Shown: one piece after another, positions 15,175-24,424 of the stretch | Layout: each line of letters starts with the position of its first letter | Position numbering within the stretch: position 1 is the first letter of the stretch | Origin: Sulfitobacter sp. M05 | GTDB lineage: Bacteria > Pseudomonadota > Alphaproteobacteria > Rhodobacterales > Rhodobacteraceae | Assembly (NCBI RefSeq): GCF_029285175.1 | Contig: NZ_JABEDH010000003.1 | Coordinates: 1 to 64,000 of the forward strand | Length of the DNA: 64,000 nucleotides | Reading direction: 5' to 3' | Position numbers and translations under genes: made by a program | The notes under the pieces: model-generated | Database searches by the model: none | What the model was told of the DNA's origin: nothing | What the model saw: only the letters and a program-made list of their open reading frames with translations

Positions 15175-16523
15175 GCGCCGCCCTCCGGTCTGTTGCGCAA
15201 GGTCATGGTGCCGCCGTGCGCTGTGGTGACTTCTTGGGCGATGGTCAGGCCAAGCCCTGATCCGATTTTGTTGCCCGTGTCCTTGCCACGCACAAAACGT
15301 CCGGACAGGGTGTGCATTTCAGCAAGGTCGAAACCCGCCCCATCGTCGAGAATACTGATGCTGATCCCATCATCCTTGGCAGTTCTGATCACGACATCGG
15401 TCTCAGACGGCGCATATTTCAAGGCGTTATCGATCAGGTTGCGCAGGGCATTTTGCAGCAAAATGGCATCCCCAGCCAGAACGGCAGGCCCTTCTGTCTG
15501 CAACGACAGCGCAATATCTTTCATTTCGGCAACGGGGGTCATCCTTTGCACCAGATCTTGCAGGACCTCGACCAGATCAACCTCTTCCATGTTCAGGTTT
15601 TCGGTACGAAACGTGACCATTGCATGATCAAGAAGCTGCCCAGCGGCACGGCTGCTTTCGTCAATCGCGCGGACCATGGATTGCAGTGCCGCCCGGTTCT
15701 CGGCGTGTTCCACCCTTTGCAACGTCGCCTCGGCATGAGATCGAACTGTCGCCAACGGTGTGCGGATGCGGTGTGCCGCCTCAGCGATAAAGTCCTCAGA
15801 TTGCTGAAGCGTATGGTCCAGACGCTGCATGAACATGTTCAAAGACCCCACCAATGGCCCCATTTCAGTGGGCACGGCCTTGGTGACAGGACTTAGGTCC
15901 TGAGGGCCGCGGCGGGTTACGGAACGGGTCAGACGATGCAACTGGCTGCTTGTTGTTGAGGCGGCCCACAAAGCCAATCCGGACGACAAAATGAAAAAAC
16001 CGACCCCCAAGAGCGCAACATTGCGCGAAATCGCGTTCAGTGTCTCAGACAGGGCATCTTGGGTCTGGGCGACAGAGACCGAAACGGTACGCGGTCCGTC
16101 CGATGCAAGCAAAAGCCGTGCCCCAGAGGCGATGCGAATTTTCTCGCCGCTGAAACTGGCGGTGTCGAAATGGCGATGGTCCGCTTTCAGGACATCCGGC
16201 GCGGGCAGCTTTTCGTAGCCAGACAACAGCGTACCGTCTTCGTAAATCGCGTAATACACGCGGTCATCCGCGTTGGTGCTAAGCATGGAAAACGACGAAT
16301 AGGGAAAATCCAAAGTCACACTGCCGTCCCGAACAACAGCGGTGTCAAGGATTGAGGACAAAGACGCATTCAGGATGTTGTCTTGGCCCTGTTGTGCGAC
16401 TTGCGTTGCCAATGCGCGCACGACGACGAATAGGATCACCGCCATCACAGCCGCTCCGCCGGTCAGAATAAGGCCCAACCGGTTTCTTAACGATCCTGCG
16501 ACGTTCACATTACCCGTTATCAT
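15153..16523 (-). CDS. tctE: sensor histidine kinase, TctE-like
   Basis: A 456-residue membrane kinase. TM1 is near residues 13-35, a periplasmic sensor region spans about 36-165, and TM2 is near 170-190 (NVALLGVGFFILSSGLALWA). A HAMP-like linker follows. The H-box is FIAEAAHRIRTPLATVRSHA with the phospho-His in AAHRIRTP. ATPase motifs are NLIDNALKYAP (N-box), ISILDDGAGF (G1) and KIGSGLGLTI (G2). It overlaps the response regulator by 14 bases and is divergent from tctC, so it most likely controls the tricarboxylate transporter. Confidence 0.85.
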   Translation of the reverse strand: MITGNVNVAGSLRNRLGLILTGGAAVMAVILFVVVRALATQVAQQGQDNILNASLSSILDTAVVRDGSVTLDFPYSSFSMLSTNADDRVYYAIYEDGTLLSGYEKLPAPDVLKADHRHFDTASFSGEKIRIASGARLLLASDGPRTVSVSVAQTQDALSETLNAISRNVALLGVGFFILSSGLALWAASTTSSQLHRLTRSVTRRGPQDLSPVTKAVPTEMGPLVGSLNMFMQRLDHTLQQSEDFIAEAAHRIRTPLATVRSHAEATLQRVEHAENRAALQSMVRAIDESSRAAGQLLDHAMVTFRTENLNMEEVDLVEVLQDLVQRMTPVAEMKDIALSLQTEGPAVLAGDAILLQNALRNLIDNALKYAPSETDVVIRTAKDDGISISILDDGAGFDLAEMHTLSGRFVRGKDTGNKIGSGLGLTIAQEVTTAHGGTMTLRNRPEGGACVTLSF

Positions 16524-17178
16524 CCAACCTGTACCCTATGCCGCGAAGTGTTTTTATCTGGACGCGTGATCCTTCAAGGTGTTTGCGAAGGCGCCCAATA
16601 TAGACCTCAATTGCGTTTTCAGAAACGTCATCGTCGTAAGAGAACAGGCGGTCTACCAACTTTTGCTTGGAGAAAACCTGTCCTTTGGCAGTGATCAGTA
16701 ATTCCAGAAGGCGCAGCTCCCGATTGCGCAGGTTTATGTGATTTCCTTTTACCGTCAAATGCCCAGCAAGCGTGTCAAATTCGACGTCGCCGATTGTGAG
16801 AACTGAATGCGCTGAGCCTGATTTCCTGCGCAATACAGCTCGGCATCGGGCCTGCAATTCGGCGTGATCAAACGGCTTGGTCACGTAATCATCGGCCCCC
16901 AGATCCAACATGCTGATTCGATCAGACACCTGACTTCGCGCTGTCAGGACAATAATCGGGGTGTCGTTTTGCGCTGCGCGTTGTTGCTTGAGGAAGCTGC
17001 GGCCATCCCCGTCAGGCAACATGATATCCAGCAGGATCAGGTCATAATCACCGGTTGCCGAAAAGGCCGTAGCGTCTTCGATTTTTGCAGCGTGATCAAC
17101 GATGTGCCCATCTAATCTAATGCGTGATGCAATGGCATCCGCGAGGTCCAGATTGTCTTCGACGAGCAGGTACTTCAT
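16510..17178 (-). CDS. tctD: OmpR-family response regulator, TctD-like
   Basis: A 222-residue regulator. The receiver domain has MKYLLVEDNLDLADAIASRI (acidic pocket), LILLDIMLPDGDG (phospho-Asp ~51), VLTARS and DDYVTKPF (Lys). The C-terminal winged helix has LRNRELRLLELLITAKGQVF and NAIEVYIGRLRKHLEGS. It is the first gene of the leftward regulatory operon, 106 bases from the divergent tctC start, so it probably binds that spacer. Activation of tctCBA by citrate-like compounds is the family precedent. Confidence 0.88.
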   Translation of the reverse strand: MKYLLVEDNLDLADAIASRIRLDGHIVDHAAKIEDATAFSATGDYDLILLDIMLPDGDGRSFLKQQRAAQNDTPIIVLTARSQVSDRISMLDLGADDYVTKPFDHAELQARCRAVLRRKSGSAHSVLTIGDVEFDTLAGHLTVKGNHINLRNRELRLLELLITAKGQVFSKQKLVDRLFSYDDDVSENAIEVYIGRLRKHLEGSRVQIKTLRGIGYRLDDNG

Positions 17179-17284
17179 GGGCGCAAAATATCCAAAAATA
17201 GACGTGACAGGTTTGTGTCAGGTTACTGTGCTTTGTTCTTCGGACGGGGCTGTGAGGAGAACGGCTACCAAATGGGAGAAGAAC

Positions 17285-18271
17285 ATGACAACGATGAAAT
17301 TGGGCCGTCGCGCCCTGATGGCAACGGCCCTCGCCACTCTTGGCTTTGCAACACCAGCTTTTGCGGACGGCCATCAAATTCTTGATAGCATCCATTTTGT
17401 TATCCCCGGGGGTGCGGGCGGTGGCTGGGATGGTACCGCGCGTGGCACTGGCGAAGCGCTGACGAAATCCGGCATTGTCGGGTCTGCGTCCTACGAAAAC
17501 ATGTCCGGTGGCGGCGGTGGTGTTGCGATCGGGTATATGATTGAAAATGCCGACAGCCTTGAAGGCACATTGATGGTCAACTCGACCCCGATTGTGATCC
17601 GTTCCCTGACCGGTGTGTTCCCGCATAATTTCCGCGATCTGACATTGGTGGCCGGTACAATAGGCGATTATGCCGCGCTTGTTGTGCCCGCAGACAGCGA
17701 CATTTCCAATATGGAGAACTTTCTTGCGGTCTTTGACGCCGATCCGGCTGGCACGCCAATCGGTGGCGGTTCTGTTCCGGGGGGCATGGACCACCTTGTT
17801 GCAGCCATGGTGATGGAAGCATCTGGACGTGACGCGCTGGGCGTGAACTATATCCCCTATGACGCGGGCGGCACTGCGATGGCGGCCCTGTTGTCAGGCG
17901 AAATCAAGGCCTTGTCGACCGGGTTTTCCGAGGCTGTTGATCTGGCCAATCAGGGCGAGGTCAAAATCATTGGCGTTACCTCTGACGCGCGGGTTGATGC
18001 GGCACCAGAGGCCATGACCATGATGGAACAGGGCATCGATACGACCTTCGTGAACTGGCGTGGTTTCTTTGGCGCGCCGGGCATGTCCGGTGAAAAGCTG
18101 TCGCAGTATCAAGCCGCAATCGCAGCCATGTATGACACACCCGAATGGGAGGCCGTTCGCGCCCGCAACGGCTGGGTAAATATTCACAATTCCGGTGATG
18201 ACTTCCGTACCTTCCTTGAAGGGCAGGAAAAAGCCATCGGCGATTTGATGAAGAAACTGGGCTTCCTCTAA
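17285..18271 (+). CDS. tctC: tripartite tricarboxylate transporter binding protein TctC
   Basis: A 328-residue periplasmic protein starting at ATG 17285 behind GGGAGAAGAAC. The signal peptide carries a twin-Arg-like LGRRALMATALATLGFATPA. The TctC fold shows IHFVIPGGAGGGWDGTARGT, which contacts carboxylates, then YENMSGGGGGVAIGYMIENA and VNYIPYDAGGTAMAALLSGE. It captures tri- or dicarboxylates for TctAB. A stem-loop follows before tctB, probably protecting the abundant 5' message. The longer frame from 17102 runs back into the divergent tctD gene and is rejected. Confidence 0.9.
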   Translation: MTTMKLGRRALMATALATLGFATPAFADGHQILDSIHFVIPGGAGGGWDGTARGTGEALTKSGIVGSASYENMSGGGGGVAIGYMIENADSLEGTLMVNSTPIVIRSLTGVFPHNFRDLTLVAGTIGDYAALVVPADSDISNMENFLAVFDADPAGTPIGGGSVPGGMDHLVAAMVMEASGRDALGVNYIPYDAGGTAMAALLSGEIKALSTGFSEAVDLANQGEVKIIGVTSDARVDAAPEAMTMMEQGIDTTFVNWRGFFGAPGMSGEKLSQYQAAIAAMYDTPEWEAVRARNGWVNIHNSGDDFRTFLEGQEKAIGDLMKKLGFL

Positions 18272-18285
18272 GCGGAAACCGGACC

Positions 18286-18310
18286 GGCAGAGCGTGATAC
18301 GCGCTCTGCC
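18286..18310 (+). terminator. stem-loop between tctC and tctB
   Basis: GGCAGAGCG pairs perfectly with CGCTCTGCC around a 7-base loop. No long T-run follows, so partial termination or 3' end protection of tctC mRNA is more likely than full termination. Confidence 0.65.
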
Positions 18311-18348
18311 CCAAATTTACGAATTTCTGAAAATGTTAGGGGTGGCTG

Positions 18349-18834
18349 ATGGCCTTGGATCGCTGGATCGCACTTGTTCTATTGGGCATCTGCATTGTGT
18401 ACGGGTATGCCGCGTGGTTCTTGATGGACGCAGATCTTGCGCCTTTTATGCGGCGCAATCCGATCTGGCCAAGCACCTTCCCCAAGGTTCTTTCAATTCT
18501 TGGTATTGGTGCATCGCTGGTTATTTTGCTCGGGCTTGAAAAAGGCGAGGAAAAGATCGGCGATATCGATCATCGCCGTTTAGGGGATTATTTTCTGGGG
18601 CAGGCGTTATTCCTGCTGGGATTGATGGTTGTCTATGCGCTGTGCCTGCGCCCGCTTGGATTTGTATTCTCGACATCGGCGTTCCTGATTATTGGGTCCT
18701 TCATTCTGGGGGAACGAAAATGGCATGTGATGGTGCCCGTCGCGCTGATTGCTACCGGCGCCGTCTGGTATCTGGTGCAGGAGGTGCTGGGCATTTTTCT
18801 GCGTCCGCTGCCGATCTTCGTGATGGGGGTATAA
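18349..18834 (+). CDS. tctB: TctB small membrane subunit
   Basis: A 161-residue protein with four TM helices (residues ~7-28, ~48-65, ~85-115, ~120-150), including GQALFLLGLMVVYALCLRPL and FVFSTSAFLIIGSFILGERK, the typical TctB core with a Gly-Glu-Arg-Lys turn. It is the small, poorly conserved subunit of the sodium-driven tricarboxylate transporter. It ends 3 bases before the GTG start of tctA. Confidence 0.85.
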   Translation: MALDRWIALVLLGICIVYGYAAWFLMDADLAPFMRRNPIWPSTFPKVLSILGIGASLVILLGLEKGEEKIGDIDHRRLGDYFLGQALFLLGLMVVYALCLRPLGFVFSTSAFLIIGSFILGERKWHVMVPVALIATGAVWYLVQEVLGIFLRPLPIFVMGV

Positions 18835-18837
18835 GAG

Positions 18838-20319
18838 GTGCTTGAAGGAATTTTGATTGGCCTGCAAACGGCCCTGTCGCTGCAAAACCTGCTGGTTGTC
18901 ATCGGGGGCTGTCTGATCGGGACATTCATCGGGATGCTGCCCGGCCTTGGCCCGATGTCGATCATCGCGATCATGATCCCAGTGGCGATTACCATGGGGG
19001 ACCCCTCTGCGGCGCTGATCCTGTTAGCGGGCGTTTATTATGGCGCAATTTTTGGCGGTTCGACCTCGTCAATCCTGCTGAATGCGCCGGGTGTCGCTGG
19101 CACGGTCGCCTCCAGTTTTGATGGCTATCCGATGGCGCGTCAGGGCAAGGCGGGTAAGGCACTGACCATCGCCGCCATTGCCAGTTTCGCGGGGGGGACA
19201 ATCGGCGCAATCCTTTTGATGATCTTTGCACCGATGTTGTCCTCTGTGGCGTTGCTGTTCCACTCTGCTGAATATTTCTCTCTGATGGTGGTTGGTTTGT
19301 CGGCGATTGCGGCCTTTGCCGGACCGGGGCAGGTGACCAAAGCCGTGATGATGACGGTTCTTGGCCTGATCATGGCGACGGTAGGAGAGGGGGCCCTGTT
19401 CAACATGCCGCGTTTCACCGCTGGCATTATGGATCTGCAATCGGGTTTTGGTTTCATCACGCTTGCGATGGCAATGTTCGCCTTGCCCGAGGCGGTGTTC
19501 CTTGTGCTGAAGCCCAAAAACCTCGGTCAGGACGGCGGCGAAATCAAAGATTTGCGCATCACCCGCGCCGAAGCGCGCGCAATTGCGCCGGTGATCGGGC
19601 GCCAGTCGATTCAGGGGTTCTTTATCGGCGTCCTGCCCGGTGCCGGTGCCACGATTGCATCTTTTCTCGGCTACGCGGTGGAGCGCAATATAGCGCCCAA
19701 AGCGGAACAGGCCGAATTCGGCAAGGGGTCGATCAAGGGGCTTGCCGCGCCGGAAACCGCCAATAATGCCGCTTGTACCGGTTCGTTTGTGCCCTTGCTG
19801 ACTTTGGGCATCCCGGGGTCGGGCACCACGGCGATTTTGCTGGGTGCTTTGATTGCATTGAATGTCACGCCGGGCCCGCGCCTGATGGTGGATGATCCAC
19901 AGATTTTCTGGGCGGTTATTATGTCGATGTTTATCGGCAATCTGGTCTTGTTGATCCTCAATCTGCCGCTCATTCCATACATCGCGAAATTGCTGGCAAT
20001 CCCCCGCAATTTCCTGATCCCTTTCATCTTGTTCTTTACGCTGATGGGGGCCTACATCGGGCAGAACAATGCGACAGAGCTGTTGATGCTGGTAGGGTTC
20101 GGAATTTGCGGTATTGCCCTGAAGTTCGCGAATTTTCCCCTGCCGCCGCTTTTGATTGGGTTCATCCTTGGGGGAATGCTGGAAGATAATTTTTCGCGGT
20201 CAATGCAGCTGTATGGTGGGGTGTCATTCATTTTGGAGCGGCCTATGACACTTGGCCTTCTGATCGTTGCTGCCGGCCTCATCGTGCTGCCGGCTGTGCG
20301 AACGCGTTTCGGGAAATAG
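18838..20319 (+). CDS. tctA: TctA large membrane subunit
   Basis: A 493-residue protein with about 12 TM helices. It holds the two family repeats: GGCLIGTFIGMLPGLGPMSI near the start and FFIGVLPGAGATIASFLGYA in the middle, plus APETANNAACTGSFVPLLTL, TLGIPGSGTTAILLGALIAL and FPLPPLLIGFILGGMLEDNF. These are conserved TctA motifs. The start codon is GTG at 18838. Together with TctB it moves the TctC-delivered carboxylate by an ion gradient. Confidence 0.92.
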   Translation: MLEGILIGLQTALSLQNLLVVIGGCLIGTFIGMLPGLGPMSIIAIMIPVAITMGDPSAALILLAGVYYGAIFGGSTSSILLNAPGVAGTVASSFDGYPMARQGKAGKALTIAAIASFAGGTIGAILLMIFAPMLSSVALLFHSAEYFSLMVVGLSAIAAFAGPGQVTKAVMMTVLGLIMATVGEGALFNMPRFTAGIMDLQSGFGFITLAMAMFALPEAVFLVLKPKNLGQDGGEIKDLRITRAEARAIAPVIGRQSIQGFFIGVLPGAGATIASFLGYAVERNIAPKAEQAEFGKGSIKGLAAPETANNAACTGSFVPLLTLGIPGSGTTAILLGALIALNVTPGPRLMVDDPQIFWAVIMSMFIGNLVLLILNLPLIPYIAKLLAIPRNFLIPFILFFTLMGAYIGQNNATELLMLVGFGICGIALKFANFPLPPLLIGFILGGMLEDNFSRSMQLYGGVSFILERPMTLGLLIVAAGLIVLPAVRTRFGK

Positions 20320-20328
20320 AGGGCAGGA

Positions 20329-20356
20329 GCGGCCGGGCAGCCATGGGGCTGGCCGC
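20329..20356 (+). terminator. hairpin after tctA
   Basis: GCGGCC (20329-20334) pairs with GGCCGC (20351-20356), with inner AGCC/GGCT pairing. It lies 9 bases after the tctA stop. It has no T-run and is likely a Rho-independent-like or protective structure. Confidence 0.5.
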
Positions 20357-20423
20357 GCCCTTTGCCAAGGTCGGACGGTGAGAAAACTCTGACGTCCATA
20401 ACAAACGCACGCTGTTGAATCTT

Positions 20424-20447
20424 GGCTTAGGGTCCTGAACCTAAGCC
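20424..20447. repeat. palindrome family TAGGGTCCTGA, copy 1
   Basis: GGCTTAGG-GTCCTGAA-CCTAAGCC forms an 8-bp perfect stem. It shares the core TAGGGTCCTGAnCCTA with 30679-30698 and 62580-62597. It lies between the convergent tctA and nagA genes, so it can act as a bidirectional terminator as well as a repeat. Confidence 0.65.
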
Positions 20448-20461
20448 TCATATTCACTGGG

Positions 20462-21601
20462 TTAGATTGGTAATCGCGCAACTGTCGAAAGATCATCTTG
20501 GAGGTAGTTTGGGGGAAGTCTTGTTTCAAAAAGCGGGCGGGTGCCAGTGAACCCGCGGAGGAGAGTCATTGGTGTCGCTGTCGCTCGGCGAATTGCATCA
20601 ACCAGGCGATCGCCTACAGAATTCACCATAGTGGACAGAGCTTGCGTCATTTCAAGATCAGCCCCTGCCAAAGTTCCGTCAATCAAGGTCAACCGCTGAT
20701 CTTTCCTGACCACATGTCGGCCATTCAAATCAAATCCAGAAATTGTTGATCCGGCGGTGGCCATCGCATCCGTCACGAGCATGATCCGCTCGCTTTTTTG
20801 GGCGGCGGCCAACGCGATGCGGATCGTTGCGGGATGAACATGAATCCCGTCCGCAATGAGTCCCGCATAGATGTCGTCGCGCGCGAGTGTCGCACCGACG
20901 AGACCGGGCTCACGATTGCCCAGTTGGCTCATCGCATTGAATAGATGTGTGACGCAGAGCGCGCCAGAATCGAAGGCCGCCATGCAGGTTTCAAAATCTG
21001 CGTCAGTGTGGCCGAGCGAGACTACGACACCTGCGTCAGACATCCTGCGAATTTGGGCGTTGCTTGTGTTCTCGGGCGCGACGGTCATCATGACGTTGGG
21101 CAGGCGCTCGGCCGCACGCAATACGGTGGCAACGTCATCGTCATCCATTCGTCGGATCAGGCTCGGATCGTGCGCGCCTTTCCGTGCCACAGACAGGTGT
21201 GGTCCTTCCAGATGGATGCCTACGATACCTTCAACGCGTTCAGCAATCGCCTGTTCTATTGCAGTGATTGCCGCTCTCGTGCGTTCTGGTGTGTCGGTGA
21301 TCAAGGTCGGCAGTACCGCAGCAGTCCCAATAGAAGCATGAGCGGTCGCAATTATTTGCAGTGCCTCAACTGACTGGTCATCGTTGAACATGACCCCGCC
21401 ACCGCCGTTGATTTGCAGATCAACAAAGCCCGGCGTGATGATGCCGCCCTGCAGATATTCCGTGCGGCAGTCTGTCGGCAAGTCCTGGCGCGGGATTATG
21501 CCGCGCGAGCTGTCGGCATAAACAACGAAAGCGTGATTGTCATAAAGATCGATACCGTCGTGAATGCCCGCTCCCACAAAGGCCCTTGAGAGTGCGGTCA
21601 T
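20462..21601 (-). CDS. nagA: N-acetylglucosamine-6-phosphate deacetylase
   Basis: A 379-residue amidohydrolase. Motifs: PGFVDLQINGGGGVMFNDD (the HxN-type metal site reads QIN), IHLEGPHLSVARKGAH (Glu ligand), SLGHTDADFETCMAAFDSGA (His), THLFNAMSQLGNREPGLVGA (His) and LVTDAMATAG (catalytic Asp). It converts GlcNAc-6-P to GlcN-6-P. It is the last gene of the leftward amino-sugar operon, overlapping the upstream SIS gene by ATGA. Length is normal for NagA. Confidence 0.92.
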   Translation of the reverse strand: MTALSRAFVGAGIHDGIDLYDNHAFVVYADSSRGIIPRQDLPTDCRTEYLQGGIITPGFVDLQINGGGGVMFNDDQSVEALQIIATAHASIGTAAVLPTLITDTPERTRAAITAIEQAIAERVEGIVGIHLEGPHLSVARKGAHDPSLIRRMDDDDVATVLRAAERLPNVMMTVAPENTSNAQIRRMSDAGVVVSLGHTDADFETCMAAFDSGALCVTHLFNAMSQLGNREPGLVGATLARDDIYAGLIADGIHVHPATIRIALAAAQKSERIMLVTDAMATAGSTISGFDLNGRHVVRKDQRLTLIDGTLAGADLEMTQALSTMVNSVGDRLVDAIRRATATPMTLLRGFTGTRPLFETRLPPNYLQDDLSTVARLPI

Positions 21602-22629
21602 ACCGTTTCAGTCACTTTTTTAAGATGACGTGGTGCGTCTGGATTGATTCCCCGCGATTCTGCGACCCGTTCGACCATGGAATAGAAAGTCGCGATCAGA
21701 CTAATCGGATCAGTGAGTGCATGTCCGGTCCTTATGGTGTCCAGCTGAGTTGCCCTATCAACCATGTTGCTTGTGGCGAACACGCTCGCACCCTTAGTGG
21801 CGATCTCATCTGCGACCTTGGCCAAAGGGGGTTCGGCTTCGTCTTTTGATGCAAGACCGATCACAGGGAAACCACCATCAACGATAGAGACCGGTCCATG
21901 AAGCACTTCGGCGGACGAGTAGGACTCGGCATGGATTTGGCAGGTTTCTTTGAATTTCAACGCTGCTTCGTTCGAGATTGCACAAGCAGGCCCGCGCCCA
22001 AGACAGAATATTGAGTTGCGGCCACCCAAAGCGGCACGAACCTCCGGCCAGTCAAGCTGCACGGCTATTTCCAGCTTTGAAGGCAGATCAAAAATCGCAC
22101 GGCGCAGGTCATCGTCATCGGCACACTCTGCCAAGAACCAGATACCGGCGATGGCGGAGTTTACAAAAGTCTTGGTCGCGGCAACACTGATTTCAGGACC
22201 AGCATGCAGGTTCAGCGTATGGTCAGCTACTTGTGCGAGAGGGCTATCTGTATGATTTGTCATTGCAATCGACAGCGCACCACCTTCACGAGCCATTCGC
22301 GCCATCTCTACGATGTCCGGGCTTTTGCCCGATTGAGAAACTGAAAGACAGACGCTTCTGTCAAGCTTGAGTTTGCGACCGTAGATTGAGGCGATGGAAG
22401 GTCCGATAGATGCAATCGGAGTGGCGAGAAGCAGTTCTGATGCATATTTCAGATAGGTCGCGACATGGTCTGATGAACCGCGTGCCACGCTGACCATAAA
22501 CTGGGGGTCGCGGGCACGGACAGCATCGGCGGCCCGTCTTACTGCGTCGCCACCGTTGGACAGCAAGCGCTCCGCTGCCACAGGAATTTCCAGCACTTCT
22601 GTGCGCATTTGGGTTTGTACGGTTGGCAT
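21598..22629 (-). CDS. SIS-domain glucosamine-6-phosphate deaminase, NagB-II/AgaS type
   Basis: A 343-residue protein with two SIS domains. The first shows VSVARGSSDHVATYLKYASE and SVCLSVSQSGKSPDIVEMAR; the second shows FCLGRGPACAISNEAALKFK, ETCQIHAESYSSAEVLHGPV and a Lys near the C-terminus. This is the isomerase half of GlmS without the glutaminase domain. In bacteria lacking classic NagB such proteins act as GlcN-6-P deaminase (NagB-II). Its position between nagA and the GntR gene supports that role, completing the route to fructose-6-P. Confidence 0.82.
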   Translation of the reverse strand: MPTVQTQMRTEVLEIPVAAERLLSNGGDAVRRAADAVRARDPQFMVSVARGSSDHVATYLKYASELLLATPIASIGPSIASIYGRKLKLDRSVCLSVSQSGKSPDIVEMARMAREGGALSIAMTNHTDSPLAQVADHTLNLHAGPEISVAATKTFVNSAIAGIWFLAECADDDDLRRAIFDLPSKLEIAVQLDWPEVRAALGGRNSIFCLGRGPACAISNEAALKFKETCQIHAESYSSAEVLHGPVSIVDGGFPVIGLASKDEAEPPLAKVADEIATKGASVFATSNMVDRATQLDTIRTGHALTDPISLIATFYSMVERVAESRGINPDAPRHLKKVTETV

Positions 22630-22638
22630 AGTCTTTAC

Positions 22639-23397
22639 CTACTCTTTGGCAAGGCGAAGCTCAGCTACGAAGTTGTAGGCGTCTCCACGATAGATTGATT
22701 GAGTGAATTCGACGACCCGGCCGTCACGAAGATAGGAGGTGCGTTCGATCCGTAGCCCTGCGGCGCCTGCCGGAATGTCCAACAGGTTTGCATCCTCCTC
22801 TTGCAGGTTTATCGCCGAGATTTTTTGAAGCGCGCGATGAGGCCGCAACCCGGAACGCTCCAAGACTTCATAGAGCGAGGTCTCGACTTCCAAGGGGTTC
22901 GGAAGCATCTCTGTTGAGAGCGAGGCCCGTTCGATAGCCATAGGTTTGTCATCAGCGGTTCTCAGGCGGGCGATCCTCGAGACAGACGCATCAGGGGTCA
23001 GGGCAAGTGCCAATACCTCATCCGGTGACGGCATAAATATGCCACGCTCCAGCCAGACACTTGTCGACGTCATTCCCCGCCGCGACATGTCTTCGCTAAA
23101 GGATGTCAGCCGCGACAAGGATTGTTCGAGTTGGGGCGTGTTGGATGCTATGAAAGAGCCGTGCCCTTGCTTTTGGACAATGATCCCGTCCTCTGCGAGA
23201 GCCTGAAATGCTTTGCGAACTGTAACCCGTGAGGTTTCGGTAATGGCGGCGATTTCGCGCTCCGGCGGCAAAGGGCTGCCGGGTTTGAGGACGCCTTGCT
23301 TCACACCGTCACTCACCCGTCTGCGCAGCTGCATATAACGCGGGCCGCCGTCCGATTTCAGCCAACTATCAGGAGCTAGGAAGTTTGCTATACTCAT
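22639..23397 (-). CDS. nagR: GntR/HutC-family regulator of amino-sugar genes
   Basis: A 252-residue protein. The N-terminal winged helix has GVLKPGSPLPPEREIAAITE then TSRVTVRKAFQALAEDGIIV and the wing QKQGHGSFIA. The C-terminal UTRA effector domain has RIARLRTADDKPMAIERASL and RIERTSYLRDGRVVEFTQSI. NagR/YvoA-type regulators bind GlcN-6-P or GlcNAc-6-P. It overlaps the kinase gene by ATGA and probably acts on the divergent spacer at 24291-24445. The symbol is by function in context. Confidence 0.8.
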   Translation of the reverse strand: MSIANFLAPDSWLKSDGGPRYMQLRRRVSDGVKQGVLKPGSPLPPEREIAAITETSRVTVRKAFQALAEDGIIVQKQGHGSFIASNTPQLEQSLSRLTSFSEDMSRRGMTSTSVWLERGIFMPSPDEVLALALTPDASVSRIARLRTADDKPMAIERASLSTEMLPNPLEVETSLYEVLERSGLRPHRALQKISAINLQEEDANLLDIPAGAAGLRIERTSYLRDGRVVEFTQSIYRGDAYNFVAELRLAKE

Positions 23398-24290
23398 GAG
23401 AGGCCCTCCTGGCTGTTCTCAACGCTTTCTCTGGCAAGGGCAAAAGCGCCATCCAGGGCGTTTCCACGACGGTCGATTAGCCCAGCAGTGATTTCGTCAG
23501 GCAAGTATTTTGCGTAATGTGGCCCCACTCCCCCTGTCAGGCAGAGTGGATCACCCGCATTGAACCGCAGGGCGCTCAAGCACCGCATCAGGTGGCCTGC
23601 ACCTTTCTCGAATAGCTTTTTTCCCACAGGGTCTCCGACACCCGCACTTTCCACGACCTCAGGGGCAAACACGCCATAGTCGCCGGGCTTCGCAGACCTA
23701 CTGAAGGCGACAATTTCATTGGGATCGTTGTTAAATTTGGCGAACACTGCGCGGGTCAAGTCACTGTGTGGTGCTATTTCGTCATGGCACAACAAGACTT
23801 GGCGCAGGCATTTATGGCCAAGCCAAGACCCAGATGCATGATCGCCAACAAAAAAGCCCCAGCCGTCAACGCTTCGATAGGTCCCGTCTATTTTCGCAGC
23901 TGCAATTGTTCCTGTCCCGACAGACAACAAGAACCCGTCCTGCCCGCCAAATGCGCCATTGAGTGCTGTTGGGCGGTCGTCGGTAACAGTGACATTTTTA
24001 TAAGGGACAGCGGCGGCAACGTTACCAGCGTCTTGGCTGGTCATAACTCCGGCGAGGCCGAGATGAGCGGTTGCGCCCTTTAGCTGTTCTAAATCGATCA
24101 TACCTTTTGATGCGGCAGCTTCAACAGTATCGATGACGTTCTTGATCGCAAGCTCAGGGTCTGATGCAACGTTCGCGCGGCCGCCTTCTGCGCGGGCAAG
24201 GGCTCCATCCGCCGTCGTGCCGATAACAACCCGACATCCGGTGCCGCCGCCATCGACGCCAATAAGGAGGGTATGAAATGAATCGGACAT
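23394..24290 (-). CDS. BadF/BadG-type GlcNAc (and possibly MurNAc) kinase
   Basis: A 298-residue ASKHA-fold kinase from ATG 24290 (MSDSFHTLLIGVDGGGTGCR). Phosphate-binding motifs are GVDGGGTGCRVVIG, VTDDRPTALNGAFGG, LLSVGTGTIAAAKIDG and LCLTGGVGPHYAKYL. Family precedent is NagK-like and MurK, the latter phosphorylating both MurNAc and GlcNAc. The pairing with divergent murQ favours dual use. The start at 24290 has an adjacent TTAT-rich leader; the frame runs upstream to 24620 but through the promoter and into murQ, so that extension is rejected. Confidence 0.82.
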   Translation of the reverse strand: MSDSFHTLLIGVDGGGTGCRVVIGTTADGALARAEGGRANVASDPELAIKNVIDTVEAAASKGMIDLEQLKGATAHLGLAGVMTSQDAGNVAAAVPYKNVTVTDDRPTALNGAFGGQDGFLLSVGTGTIAAAKIDGTYRSVDGWGFFVGDHASGSWLGHKCLRQVLLCHDEIAPHSDLTRAVFAKFNNDPNEIVAFSRSAKPGDYGVFAPEVVESAGVGDPVGKKLFEKGAGHLMRCLSALRFNAGDPLCLTGGVGPHYAKYLPDEITAGLIDRRGNALDGAFALARESVENSQEGLS

Positions 24291-24405
24291 ATAATGCCTA
24301 TAAGATACCTTTTCCCGTAAGGATAGCCCCTTGTACGCAAAAAGTCTTATATTGGCCTCTGATTTTTTACGGAAATCACCTCTGAAAAAGAAGTGGTAGA
24401 CAAAT

Positions 24406-24424
24406 GGTATTGTAAAGGTATTGT
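24406..24424. promoter_or_regulatory. direct repeat in the kinase/murQ divergent promoter
   Basis: GGTATTGT occurs at 24406-24413 and again at 24417-24424, an 11-base period, 20 bases upstream of murQ. It is a candidate binding site for the GntR regulator or an activator. No inverted repeat of the usual HutC type was found in the spacer. Confidence 0.35.
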
